A DNA stretch of 64,000 bases, taken from positions 1-64,000 of the forward strand of contig CAMDJW010000002.1 of assembly GCA_945901025.1 (NCBI GenBank), given 5' to 3'. A program made the position numbers and the translations under genes. Source of the DNA: Spirosoma fluviale (lineage in GTDB: Bacteria > Bacteroidota > Bacteroidia > Cytophagales > Spirosomataceae). Shown here in pieces: positions 48,608 through 57,597 of the stretch. How positions within the stretch are numbered: the stretch's first letter is position 1; each line of letters begins with the position of its first letter. A model generated the notes under the pieces. The model saw only the letters and a list, made by a program, of their open reading frames with translations, was not told the origin of the DNA and ran no database searches.

Positions 48608-49843
48608 ATGCCGAAAATTGCTAAGAGTTCTAAACTAATACTCATCTTATCGACCTTTATCTTAATCGGTCTATTAGCAAGTTCTCATCAAACTAGGAGT
48701 TTCTTTCATTCAAAAACAAAAATAGAGTTAAAAAACGATAGTATTAGTTTACTTTTTGATCCCAAAATAGCGGAACAAAAATCCATCAAATTGGATACTT
48801 TTTTCAAAAAGCTCCAACAAAACACCGGTTTCAACGGCGCTGTTTTAATTTCTCAATACGGAAAAGTAATTTATAATAAATCATTTGGCTACGCCAACTA
48901 TTTCACAAAAACACCCATCAATAGCCACACCCATTTCCAGCTAGCCTCCGTGTCCAAGCAATTTACCGCGGTGGCCATCATGCAACTAAAGGAAAAAAAC
49001 TTATTAGGCTACGACGATCCTATTTACAAACACATTCAAGGTTTCCCATACGATTCCAGCTTAACCATTCGGAGTTTATTGACCCATCGTTCTGGCCTTT
49101 CTGATTATGCCTACAACATGGATAAAATGTATGATAAGAAAGTTCCACTGACTAATCAAAAGGTTGTGGAAATGATGATCCGTTTAAAACCCCATATTGA
49201 TTATCGGCCTAACGCCCGCTTCAGCTACAATAACACAAACTATATGTTATTGGCCTATATCGTGGAAAAATTAAGTGGTGAAAATTTCAGAACCTATGTG
49301 AAAAAAAATATTTTCGAGCCAGCTGGCATGAAAGAAACATTTATTTACGATCCCTTACATCCTGAAATGCTGAAAACTGCAGCTACAGGATATGTGCCAA
49401 GGCATGGAGGACCAGCCGTTTCTGACTTTAATCACTTAGATGGAGTGACGGGCGATAAAGGTATTTATTCCACCGTTGAAGATCTACATGTTTGGGACAA
49501 CGCTTTAAATGAAGAAAAATTAGTCAAATCAAGTACTTTGGAGGAAGCCTTCACTCCACAACACACCATTCCTACTACCCTTGCGAAAAACTATGGGTTT
49601 GGTTGGCGCCTGACCCAACTCGATAACGGTGAGTGGCTTACCTACCACACTGGATGGTGGCATGGATTTAAAAATTACTATCTTCACAATCCAAAAGATA
49701 ATTCATCCATCATAATTTTGGGTAATATGGCTGGGCATTCTTTGGGAAGAGTTAATGTAGTTCAATCAATTTTATACCCAGAAAAAGCAAATTTATTTAT
49801 GAAAGGGGAAGCAATTCCATTAGAATTCACCTCTGGCAACTAA
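48608..49843 (+). CDS. Serine hydrolase, beta-lactamase (class C-like) family
   Basis: 'LASVSKQFTAVAIMQL' (SxxK), 'YNNTNYMLLAYIVEKLSG' (YxN), 'TYHTGWWHGFKNYY'. Confidence 0.88.
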   Translation: MPKIAKSSKLILILSTFILIGLLASSHQTRSFFHSKTKIELKNDSISLLFDPKIAEQKSIKLDTFFKKLQQNTGFNGAVLISQYGKVIYNKSFGYANYFTKTPINSHTHFQLASVSKQFTAVAIMQLKEKNLLGYDDPIYKHIQGFPYDSSLTIRSLLTHRSGLSDYAYNMDKMYDKKVPLTNQKVVEMMIRLKPHIDYRPNARFSYNNTNYMLLAYIVEKLSGENFRTYVKKNIFEPAGMKETFIYDPLHPEMLKTAATGYVPRHGGPAVSDFNHLDGVTGDKGIYSTVEDLHVWDNALNEEKLVKSSTLEEAFTPQHTIPTTLAKNYGFGWRLTQLDNGEWLTYHTGWWHGFKNYYLHNPKDNSSIIILGNMAGHSLGRVNVVQSILYPEKANLFMKGEAIPLEFTSGN

Positions 49844-49854
49844 TTTAATACCTT

Positions 49855-50364
49855 ATGAAAAAATTCATCTTATTTACAATCGCATGGTCTTGCTTTAGTA
49901 TTTCAAGCTTTGCCCAAACAGATGATGAGGCGATCAAATCGACCATCAATACCTATTTCGACGGATTCACTAAAGGAGATTCCGCGAGCTTAAATAAAGC
50001 ATTTTTCTCAGGCGCCTTATTAAGAAACCTAAATACATCCACGGGAAGAGTTCAGGACTCTCCTGTAAAAATCTTTATAAGCAAAATGCCCGCCGGAGGG
50101 GTTAAGGCCACTGGAAAATTAATTTCCTATTCATATGCAGGAACTTCTGGAGTTGCGACTGTTGAGCTGCAATTTGCCGACTTCAAATACATTGATTTAT
50201 TAAGTTTATTGAAGATTAATGATCAATGGAAAATTGTTTGTAGGGTCTACAGCCGAGTAGAATCGGATGTCCAGTTAAAAGGATCTGCAGCGATAGAAGC
50301 AGTCGCTACACCCGCAAAAAAGAATTCTGCGAATGCCAAACCAAAAAAGAATGATGGTTGGTAA
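49855..50364 (+). CDS. Nuclear transport factor 2 (NTF2)-like secreted protein
   Basis: 'DDEAIKSTINTYFDGFTKGDSASLNKAFF...LLKINDQWKIVCRVYSR'. Confidence 0.8.
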   Translation: MKKFILFTIAWSCFSISSFAQTDDEAIKSTINTYFDGFTKGDSASLNKAFFSGALLRNLNTSTGRVQDSPVKIFISKMPAGGVKATGKLISYSYAGTSGVATVELQFADFKYIDLLSLLKINDQWKIVCRVYSRVESDVQLKGSAAIEAVATPAKKNSANAKPKKNDGW

Positions 50365-50396
50365 ACAAAAATAAAATCCTACTCCTATAAAACACC

Positions 50397-50428
50397 AAAG
50401 GGAGGTCTTCAAATGAAGACCTCCCTTT
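50397..50428. terminator. Bidirectional terminator hairpin
   Basis: AAAGGGAGGTCTTC-AAAT-GAAGACCTCCCTTT 14-bp perfect stem between convergent genes. Confidence 0.9.
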
Positions 50429-50451
50429 CATTTTGAATCATTTAAAAATCC

Positions 50452-51279
50452 TTACCAGTAGATAGGACCTTTGCCTAAATACTTTTCGGCAATCGGCATA
50501 TAATATGACTTTAATTCTTCGAAATTAGGGACAACAGGAGATTTCGTATATAAATCATACTGGTTGAAATCCTTAATCCAAGCTAGATATTGCGCATCTT
50601 TTTCATTCAATAATGCCTGATAACTTCCACCGGTATGCCATGGATAAAAAGAATGGAAACGAATCATCGCCATTCCTTCCTCAGGAATTGTATTCGTAGG
50701 ATGATTTTTCAATACTTGGTATAAGTATTCATCATGACCCCAAGCTAATTCTAAATTATCTAAACCACATCCAGGATTATAAATACCTAATTCTGAGTTA
50801 TACCGATCGACCAACATGTCTGGGTTTTCCTGATTGAATTCTGGATAAACACAAGTGTCAGGTAATTTACAACCTACGACAAACACATCGCCAACTAATC
50901 CCCATTGCTCTGCTTGGCTTGTTCCATCCTCATCAGAACCAAATAAATACATGGCTTTGCCTAAATCATGGATTAACCCAACCAATTGCATCCAATCCGG
51001 ACGACCGTCTTGGCGAATTCCTTCAGCAGATTGTAATAAGTGAATACTATTAGGGAGATTTAAATCTGGGTCACTCACATCAATTAATGCATTTAAGCGA
51101 TCCATCATATCCCATAAATCCATCGGACGCTCAAAAGTCAAATACTTCTTTTTCATCCTTTGAACATAATCATACGTCTGGCGCGTTCGCATCTTATAAT
51201 AATGATCCTTTACGGCTGCAGTAATATCGCCTTGCTCGTAATTACGAAATTCGGATTTTTCTTTAACTATAGTTTCCAT
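50452..51279 (-). CDS. Inositol oxygenase (myo-inositol oxygenase, HD-fold diiron)
   Basis: 'FRNYEQGDITAAVKDHYYKMRTRQTYDYVQRM', 'SIHLLQSAEGIRQDGRPDWMQLVGLIHDLGKAMYLFG', 'LAWGHDEYLYQVLKNH', 'MIRFHSFYPWHTGGSYQALLNEKD'. Confidence 0.93.
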   Translation of the reverse strand: METIVKEKSEFRNYEQGDITAAVKDHYYKMRTRQTYDYVQRMKKKYLTFERPMDLWDMMDRLNALIDVSDPDLNLPNSIHLLQSAEGIRQDGRPDWMQLVGLIHDLGKAMYLFGSDEDGTSQAEQWGLVGDVFVVGCKLPDTCVYPEFNQENPDMLVDRYNSELGIYNPGCGLDNLELAWGHDEYLYQVLKNHPTNTIPEEGMAMIRFHSFYPWHTGGSYQALLNEKDAQYLAWIKDFNQYDLYTKSPVVPNFEELKSYYMPIAEKYLGKGPIYW

Positions 51280-51330
51280 ACGAAATGATTTGAGGAACCA
51301 AATTACAAAAATGATTTTAAAAACAAAAAA

Positions 51331-51807
51331 TCAATGTGTCATTAAAGACAAAGCAATCGAGCTTAAAAGCATCAAAAAACCAAGAACAAAAAAAATGGTA
51401 GGATTTAATACCGGGACAGAGTTGTCACTTAAAGATGCTTCGTACGGATTTTCAGAAAGATAACGAACAGGTATTTCCTGGCCAATCTCACAATTTTTTG
51501 CAATGCCCTGTTCAGCTTCTCTTCTAAATTCTAACCCATTGACATGATAGGCAACAATTGGAAAATAGATAGGGAAACGACCCGAATGATCGCCACGTGC
51601 ATATCGCTTTGAAATTTCAACAATCTTGCCATACGTTGTTTTAGAATGAGATACCCATTTTGATCTCTTTTTATACAAGAAAATTCCAACCACAATTAGG
51701 GACACGGAAATCAACAGAAATAGACTTAAAAATAAAGTCATTGAACCCTGAAAAGCTCCTGTTGGCCGACCTGAAATTAACAAAACTCCTTGTAACAACA
51801 TATTCAA
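51331..51807 (-). CDS. DUF3592-like membrane protein
   Basis: Two TM segments flanking 'TYGKIVEISKRYARGD...FPIVAYHVNGLEFRREAEQGIAKNCEIGQEIPVRYLSENPYEA'. Confidence 0.65.
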   Translation of the reverse strand: MNMLLQGVLLISGRPTGAFQGSMTLFLSLFLLISVSLIVVGIFLYKKRSKWVSHSKTTYGKIVEISKRYARGDHSGRFPIYFPIVAYHVNGLEFRREAEQGIAKNCEIGQEIPVRYLSENPYEASLSDNSVPVLNPTIFFVLGFLMLLSSIALSLMTH

Positions 51808-52076
51808 TTTTAATGCATTCAGCTATAAACTCCCTGAATTTTGGCCAAAGCAACAACAAAAAAAAATTAAAATCAAATTTTGTAAATTCTCAATAAAAAA
51901 GCTTCAGGATCATAATCAAAGCACTTTTTACTCATTTTTGTCAGACATTAAAAAATAGGATTGAATTTTGATAAATTTTTATAAAAAATTGTACAATTCA
52001 GTCATTTTAGGTTTTAATTTTCATTGAGTTTCGCCAAAAAATATTTATATAAAATTTTTAATTTCATGCAAATTTG

Positions 52077-52084
52077 TATTTTTG
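52077..52084 (+). promoter_or_regulatory. Putative -7 element (TATTTTTG) of the MFS gene
   Basis: TAnnTTTG match 22 nt upstream of the ATG. Confidence 0.35.
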
Positions 52085-52105
52085 ACTTCCAACTAATCTG
52101 TAATT

Positions 52106-53293
52106 ATGAAAAATACGATAAAATTCCAGCTCATCGCCATGATGTTTTTGATGTTCTTCTCTTGGGGAGCATGGTATGGCCAAATGAGTAAATATCTACT
52201 AACAACTTTGGGTGCTACAGGGGACCAAGTGGGTAATGCTTATACTACGTTTTCCATTGCAGCAATCTTTGCTCCCTTTTTTGTCGGCCTAATTGCAGAT
52301 CGTTTTTTCTCAGCGCAAAAGGTGATGGGATTTCTTAATATTTTAGGAGGTGTGATTTTATATTTCTTGAGTCAAACGAAGGACCCTGAAATTTTCTTTT
52401 GGTACATTTTGGCTTACACACTTTGTTTTGCTCCTAATTTGGCCTTGTCAAACTCGATTGCCATGAATCAAATGCAAAATCCTGAAAAAGAATTTCCTGC
52501 TATTCGAGTTACGGGAACCATTGCATGGATTGTAGTGACTAATATTATTGGATTTTTAGCCTTAGGTGACAATGTAGCTATATTTCAGATTGCCATGTAC
52601 AGTTCATTTGCCTTAGGTATTTATGCCTTCTTCCTTCCAGATACCCCACCAAAAGCAGATAAAAATGCGTCGATTGGGCAAATCATTGGATTAGATGCAC
52701 TCAAATTATTTAAGGATCGTTCATTTCTGATTTTCTTTATTTCATCCATCTTAATCTGTATCCCACTTTCATTTTATTATGCGATGGCAAACCCGTCTTT
52801 GACAGATTCACACATGACCAATGTTGAAAACAAAATGTCATTGGGGCAAGCCTCTGAGGTTATTTTCATGCTCTTAATTCCACTAGCTTTCATACGCTTA
52901 GGAGTCAAGAAAATGTTAATCGTGGGGCTTGTTGCTTGGATTATTCGCTTTTTATGCTTTGGCTATGGCGATGGAATTCAAAGTGAATGGATTTTATACA
53001 TCGGAATTGTTTTACACGGAGTATGCTTCGATTTCTTCTTTGTCACAGGACAGATCTATACGGATCAAAAAGCGGGTGAAAAGATTAAAAGCTCGGCCCA
53101 AGGATTAATTACTTTAGCCACTTATGGCGTAGGAATGGGCATCGGATCTAAATTATCAGGTATTGTTTTAGACATGTATACCAGCGGAGGTGTGCATGAT
53201 TGGAAATCAGTTTGGATGGTACCAGCAGCCATAGCTGCCTTAGTGCTTATTTTATTTGTGCTTTTCTTTAGTGAAAAGAAAGAGACAGCTTAG
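52106..53293 (+). CDS. MFS transporter, nucleoside:H+ symporter (NupG-like)
   Basis: 'IKFQLIAMMFLMFFSWGAWYGQMSKYLLTTLG', 'GLIADRFFSAQKVMGFLNILGG', 'EFPAIRVTGTIAWI'. Confidence 0.8.
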   Translation: MKNTIKFQLIAMMFLMFFSWGAWYGQMSKYLLTTLGATGDQVGNAYTTFSIAAIFAPFFVGLIADRFFSAQKVMGFLNILGGVILYFLSQTKDPEIFFWYILAYTLCFAPNLALSNSIAMNQMQNPEKEFPAIRVTGTIAWIVVTNIIGFLALGDNVAIFQIAMYSSFALGIYAFFLPDTPPKADKNASIGQIIGLDALKLFKDRSFLIFFISSILICIPLSFYYAMANPSLTDSHMTNVENKMSLGQASEVIFMLLIPLAFIRLGVKKMLIVGLVAWIIRFLCFGYGDGIQSEWILYIGIVLHGVCFDFFFVTGQIYTDQKAGEKIKSSAQGLITLATYGVGMGIGSKLSGIVLDMYTSGGVHDWKSVWMVPAAIAALVLILFVLFFSEKKETA

Positions 53294-54087
53294 GTATTTT
53301 TAATTTTCCGAATCATCCAAAACAAGAGTCCCGGGAAAAAACGTTTGACAAATAGGCCCAAAGCTTCAAGCTTTCCGCCAATGAAAAACTCGTTTTTCCC
53401 GGAATTTATTGCATTCAAAATAGCTTCTGCTGTTACGGTCACATCTAAGCCCTTCGCTTGATTTGGATCCATTTTACCATATTTTTCTCCGTCTTCATTG
53501 AGTGCATGAATGGAAATATTGGTCTTAATATATCCTGGCAGAATAGTGGTTACTCGAATTCCATCCTCATATACTTCGGCCCGCAAGGAATCGAAAAAGC
53601 CAATCAATGCATGCTTAGTGGCACCATAAGCAGCTCTTCTTGGGGTGCTTATCCGACCTGCCACAGAAGCAATAGGTATAAATCTTCCTGATTTTTGACT
53701 CTTAAATATGGGTAAAATAGCTTGAGTTAAAGAAACGATGGAGAAGAAATTAACCTCAAATAGTTGTAGATAAACGTCAAACTTCGTGTTTTCAATAAAA
53801 GACCTTTGGCTTACACCTGCATTTAAAATGACGAAGTCAATTTTCCCATAGATTCTTATTACTTCATTTACTTTCTCTTCGTGGACTGATAAGTCAATCA
53901 CATCAAAAGGCATCACATGTGCTACTGACCCATATAATTTGCAAGCATCTGCGACACGATTTAATTCAGATTCTCGGCGGGCAGATAATACCAGTTTAGC
54001 TCCTTGCCGTGCAAAGGCATAGGCTAAGGCTTCTCCTATTCCGGAAGAAGCTCCTGTGATCCAGACTATTTTATCTTTAAAATCCAT
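53290..54087 (-). CDS. SDR-family oxidoreductase
   Basis: 'IVWITGASSGIGEALAYAFARQGAKLVLSARRE', 'YGATKHALIGFFDSLRAEVYEDGIRVTTILPGYI'. Confidence 0.92.
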   Translation of the reverse strand: MDFKDKIVWITGASSGIGEALAYAFARQGAKLVLSARRESELNRVADACKLYGSVAHVMPFDVIDLSVHEEKVNEVIRIYGKIDFVILNAGVSQRSFIENTKFDVYLQLFEVNFFSIVSLTQAILPIFKSQKSGRFIPIASVAGRISTPRRAAYGATKHALIGFFDSLRAEVYEDGIRVTTILPGYIKTNISIHALNEDGEKYGKMDPNQAKGLDVTVTAEAILNAINSGKNEFFIGGKLEALGLFVKRFFPGLLFWMIRKIKNT

Positions 54088-54166
54088 AGGTAATTTTAAT
54101 AAAATTTTATCAGCAATTTGATCTTAATTATCAGTTTTTATTCTACTAATATGGTCGAAAACATAT

Positions 54167-54199
54167 AGCTTTACTAACTTTTCAAAAGTTAGTAAAGCT
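54167..54199. repeat. 33-bp perfect palindrome AGCTTTACTAACTTTT-C-AAAAGTTAGTAAAGCT
   Basis: Read directly; 16-nt arms around a single central C. Confidence 0.9.
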
Positions 54200-54265
54200 T
54201 GAAATGGGGGTCTTATTTCAACATTTTTTTGAAATTTCAAGCGTAATTAAATTAGCAAAAATCTC

Positions 54266-54288
54266 TTGTAAATAAGCGTTATTTACAA
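54266..54288 (-). terminator. AU-rich hairpin, candidate metX terminator (or operator)
   Basis: TTGTAAATAA-GCG-TTATTTACAA; on the minus strand followed by GAGATTTTTG shortly after the metX stop. Confidence 0.5.
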
Positions 54289-54314
54289 ATATTTTGAAGC
54301 TGAAATGACTAACA

Positions 54315-55406
54315 TCACCTCACATTTTCGAGTTCTTTAAAAAAATCGGCCATTGGATTTACTTCCAGTCGGAGTAATTTTTGCCAAAGGCGAACCGCTT
54401 TGGTCATCAAACCACTTTCAATCAAAAAGCCATCATGGCCATACAAAGAATCGATCACTTGAAAGGATGCATCTGGAATATGCTTGGCTAAAAATTCCTG
54501 TTCAACGATGGGAAATAACGCATCTGATTTAATGCCGATCACCAAGGTTTTAGATTGTATAGACTTCAAGGCAGCTACCACCCCACCTCGATTTCTCCCA
54601 ACATCTTGAGAATCCATCATGGTAGATAATCGATAATAAGAAAAAGCATTGAAGCGTTTGGCTAATTTATCGCCTTGGTATCTTTGATAAGAAACAGCTC
54701 TTAAGTTTCCACCCATGGAATTTTCTTGACGTGCTTGGGTAATTTGATACGTTTCATAATTTCGATAGGAAATTAAAGCCGTGGCCCGAGCCGCCTTCAT
54801 GCCATTAATTCCTGCCTGAGAATTCGATTCGGGCCAAGTCGGATCTACTTCGATTGACATTCTTTGAGATTCATTAAAAGCAATTCCCCATGAAGAGTGC
54901 ACCGCATTGGTTGCAACTAAAATCAAATGATCGATCAACTCTGGCTTCATAATTGCCCATTCTAGGGCTTGTTGGCCCCCCATCGAACCGCCAATACACG
55001 TCTTAATCTTCCTGATTTTCAAATGCCTTCTTAGCAATTCAAATGAATTGACCACATCGCGAATCGTTACATCAGGAAATGTATGAAAATAGGGTTGGCC
55101 CGTCAGGGGATTCATCGATAAAGGACCGGTGGACCCATAATGAGACCCAGGGATATTGACACAAATAATGAGGTTATTTTCAGGATTAATTAATTTACCT
55201 GGTCCTACCAGGCCTTGCCACCACTCAGCCACATCGTGACTACCCGTAAATGCATGACAAATCCAGATGATGTTATCCTGTGCAGCATTTGCTTTTCCCC
55301 AGGTTTGATATACTAAATCAAAACTAGGAAATTGAAACCCATTTTCTAAAATGAAAGTGTCAGTCGAATGATAATGATGAATTTCTGCTTGCATACAACG
55401 TAACAT
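54315..55406 (-). CDS. metX: Homoserine O-acetyltransferase
   Basis: 'FPSFDLVYQTWGKANAAQDNIIWICHAFTGSHD', 'IGGSMGGQQALEWAIMKPELIDHLILVATNA', 'DALFPIVEQEF', 'YGHDGFLIE'. Start may instead be 55394. Confidence 0.94.
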   Translation of the reverse strand: MLRCMQAEIHHYHSTDTFILENGFQFPSFDLVYQTWGKANAAQDNIIWICHAFTGSHDVAEWWQGLVGPGKLINPENNLIICVNIPGSHYGSTGPLSMNPLTGQPYFHTFPDVTIRDVVNSFELLRRHLKIRKIKTCIGGSMGGQQALEWAIMKPELIDHLILVATNAVHSSWGIAFNESQRMSIEVDPTWPESNSQAGINGMKAARATALISYRNYETYQITQARQENSMGGNLRAVSYQRYQGDKLAKRFNAFSYYRLSTMMDSQDVGRNRGGVVAALKSIQSKTLVIGIKSDALFPIVEQEFLAKHIPDASFQVIDSLYGHDGFLIESGLMTKAVRLWQKLLRLEVNPMADFFKELENVR

Positions 55407-55517
55407 TATATTTCCCTAAACAGGCAACCGCCTGGGGTAGGAATTAGCACCGGGGTCAATTTCTTGACGGGTTGCCAGAAGTTCACAGAGCCTAGTCTCT
55501 CCCTTCTTCTTTATAAT
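55405..55517 (-). promoter_or_regulatory. SAM riboswitch (SAM-I/S-box clan) upstream of metX
   Basis: Minus-strand AGAAGGGAGAGACTAGGCTCTGTGAACTTCTGGCAACCCGTCAAGAAATTGACCCCGGTGCTAATTCCTACCCCAGGCGGTTGCCTG: P2a AGAAG/CTTCT, P2b AGAG/CTCT, loop TAGG pairs with CCTA, P3 GTCAA-GAAA-TTGAC, signature GGTGCTAATTCC, P4 CAGGC-GGTT-GCCTG, possible P1 ATTATA/TATAAT. Confidence 0.9.
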
Positions 55518-55630
55518 TCAATGGCAATCAGCTACTGAATGAGGATGTAAATTAACGGCAGGATTAAGGAAATTCCAAAAATTGAAGGTTAAAATTTATT
55601 TTAAAGCCACAATTATCAGATATTTGCCCC

Positions 55631-55990
55631 ATGATAAAAATATTTATTTTTTATTTTATTGTAGGCCTAGGGATATGGGGCGTTAGCCAAAGTTCCTTAG
55701 CACATTTGTTGCATCCCGACCTAAAATTCATTTTTGTATTTCTGTTGTTTCAATCCTATTTGACCCTCCAATTAGCCCAATTTGGACAAAAAAATGAGGG
55801 CGAGAAGTTTGTACAATTCCAAACAGCTTCCTTCGCCATTCGATTTATTTTGAGCATTCTCTTTATCGCATTTTTTGCCTATTCCCACGCCCCACAAATT
55901 TATTTGTTTGTAGGCAACTTTTTTGTACTCTATTTATGTAGTTCAAATTTTGAAATATTTGGTTTGCTTCGTAACTTGCGACGTTTTTAG
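55631..55990 (+). CDS. Small membrane protein at head of atp operon (AtpI-like)
   Basis: 119 aa, about 4 hydrophobic segments, immediately upstream of atpB; call rests on topology and synteny. Confidence 0.5.
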   Translation: MIKIFIFYFIVGLGIWGVSQSSLAHLLHPDLKFIFVFLLFQSYLTLQLAQFGQKNEGEKFVQFQTASFAIRFILSILFIAFFAYSHAPQIYLFVGNFFVLYLCSSNFEIFGLLRNLRRF

Positions 55991-56084
55991 AAATCCCGAA
56001 GAAAATTTTCTGGTTTTTAATGGACAAAATTCAGTTAATCAATGAATTAGCAAAAATTACAATAGAAATTATTTTTAAGAGCGA

Positions 56085-57185
56085 ATGAAGATGCCGATGT
56101 TTACTTATTTCAAAAAAATGTATTTTTCAAATATAATCTTAGGATTTTTATTTTGCTTGACCAGCCTATCTGTTTGGGCAAATGAGAAGGAGGCTGCTGT
56201 GAAACCTGCCTCAGCGGAAGTAGCTAATACCCAAGCAGAAGCTCCACAAGAAAGTAAATCAGAAAAATTCGATCCAGGTAAATTAATCATGCATCACATT
56301 GCTGATGAGCATGAGTGGCATTTCATGACGATCGGCCATACGCACATCACCTTGCCATTGCCATGTATTGTATATTCAGAATCAAAAGGCTTATCGGTCT
56401 TTTCATCGGCTAATTTTAAAAACGAACATCACGAGGAAGTGCCATATCAAGGTTTAATGCTGGAACATGGTAAAATTCATGCGGAGAATGGAGAACATGT
56501 ATATGATTTTTCAATCACTAAAAATGTTGCTTCCCTTTTAATTTCAGCTATTTTATTGCTCACTATCTTCATAGGAATTGGCAAGAGATACCAAGAAAAT
56601 CCACATAGAGCACCCAAAGGAATACAATCCTTATTTGAGCCTGTCATTATTTTTGTCCGGGATGAAATTGCTAAAACCAATATCGGCGAAAAGCATTACC
56701 GCAGATTTATGCCGTATTTATTGACCGTTTTCTTTTTCATCTGGTTTAATAATATGTTGGGTTTAATTCCAGGTGGAGCCAATGTAACTGGAAATATTGC
56801 TGTAACGCTCGTATTAGCCATCATTGCTTTCGTGATTACCAATTTAAATGGTAAGAAAAATTATTGGTTACATATTTTTGCCATGCCGGGTGTTCCGAAA
56901 TGGATGTTAGTCATTTTAACTCCTGTTGAAATTGTGGGTGTATTCATGAAGCCATTTTCATTAATGGTTCGACTATTTGCCAACATCACCGCAGGACACA
57001 TCATTTTATTAAGTTTGGTTTCTTTGATCTTTATATTCGAAAATGCGGCATTAGGACTAGCAGTAGTTCCCTTCTCGCTTTTTATGAATGTCATTGAAAT
57101 GATTGTTGCCGTGATTCAAGCCTATATTTTCACCATGTTAGTTTCGACTTACATCGGTGCTGCCGTAGAAGAACATCACCATTAA
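56085..57185 (+). CDS. atpB: F0F1 ATP synthase subunit A (a)
   Basis: 'NNMLGLIPGGANVTGNIAVTL', 'MKPFSLMVRLFANITAGHIIL'; N-terminal signal-peptide-like extension. Confidence 0.95.
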   Translation: MKMPMFTYFKKMYFSNIILGFLFCLTSLSVWANEKEAAVKPASAEVANTQAEAPQESKSEKFDPGKLIMHHIADEHEWHFMTIGHTHITLPLPCIVYSESKGLSVFSSANFKNEHHEEVPYQGLMLEHGKIHAENGEHVYDFSITKNVASLLISAILLLTIFIGIGKRYQENPHRAPKGIQSLFEPVIIFVRDEIAKTNIGEKHYRRFMPYLLTVFFFIWFNNMLGLIPGGANVTGNIAVTLVLAIIAFVITNLNGKKNYWLHIFAMPGVPKWMLVILTPVEIVGVFMKPFSLMVRLFANITAGHIILLSLVSLIFIFENAALGLAVVPFSLFMNVIEMIVAVIQAYIFTMLVSTYIGAAVEEHHH

Positions 57186-57197
57186 TTTGTAAATTAA

Positions 57198-57467
<270 letters not shown>

Positions 57468-57521
57468 TTGACCCTAAGAATCCTCTGAGGGATAGCCGCA
57501 GATTTAGGATTTGAAAAATTT

Positions 57522-57562
57522 TAAGCGCAATTTGAGACTCGTTTGGAGCCAAATTGCGCTTA
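57522..57562 (+). promoter_or_regulatory. Intercistronic hairpin between atpE and atpF
   Basis: TAAGCGCAATTTG (57522-57534)/CAAATTGCGCTTA (57550-57562), 13 bp perfect, 15-nt loop; no immediate T-tract. Confidence 0.7.
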
Positions 57563-57597
57563 TTAAAATGATACTAATTTTTAAATTTATATAAGAT

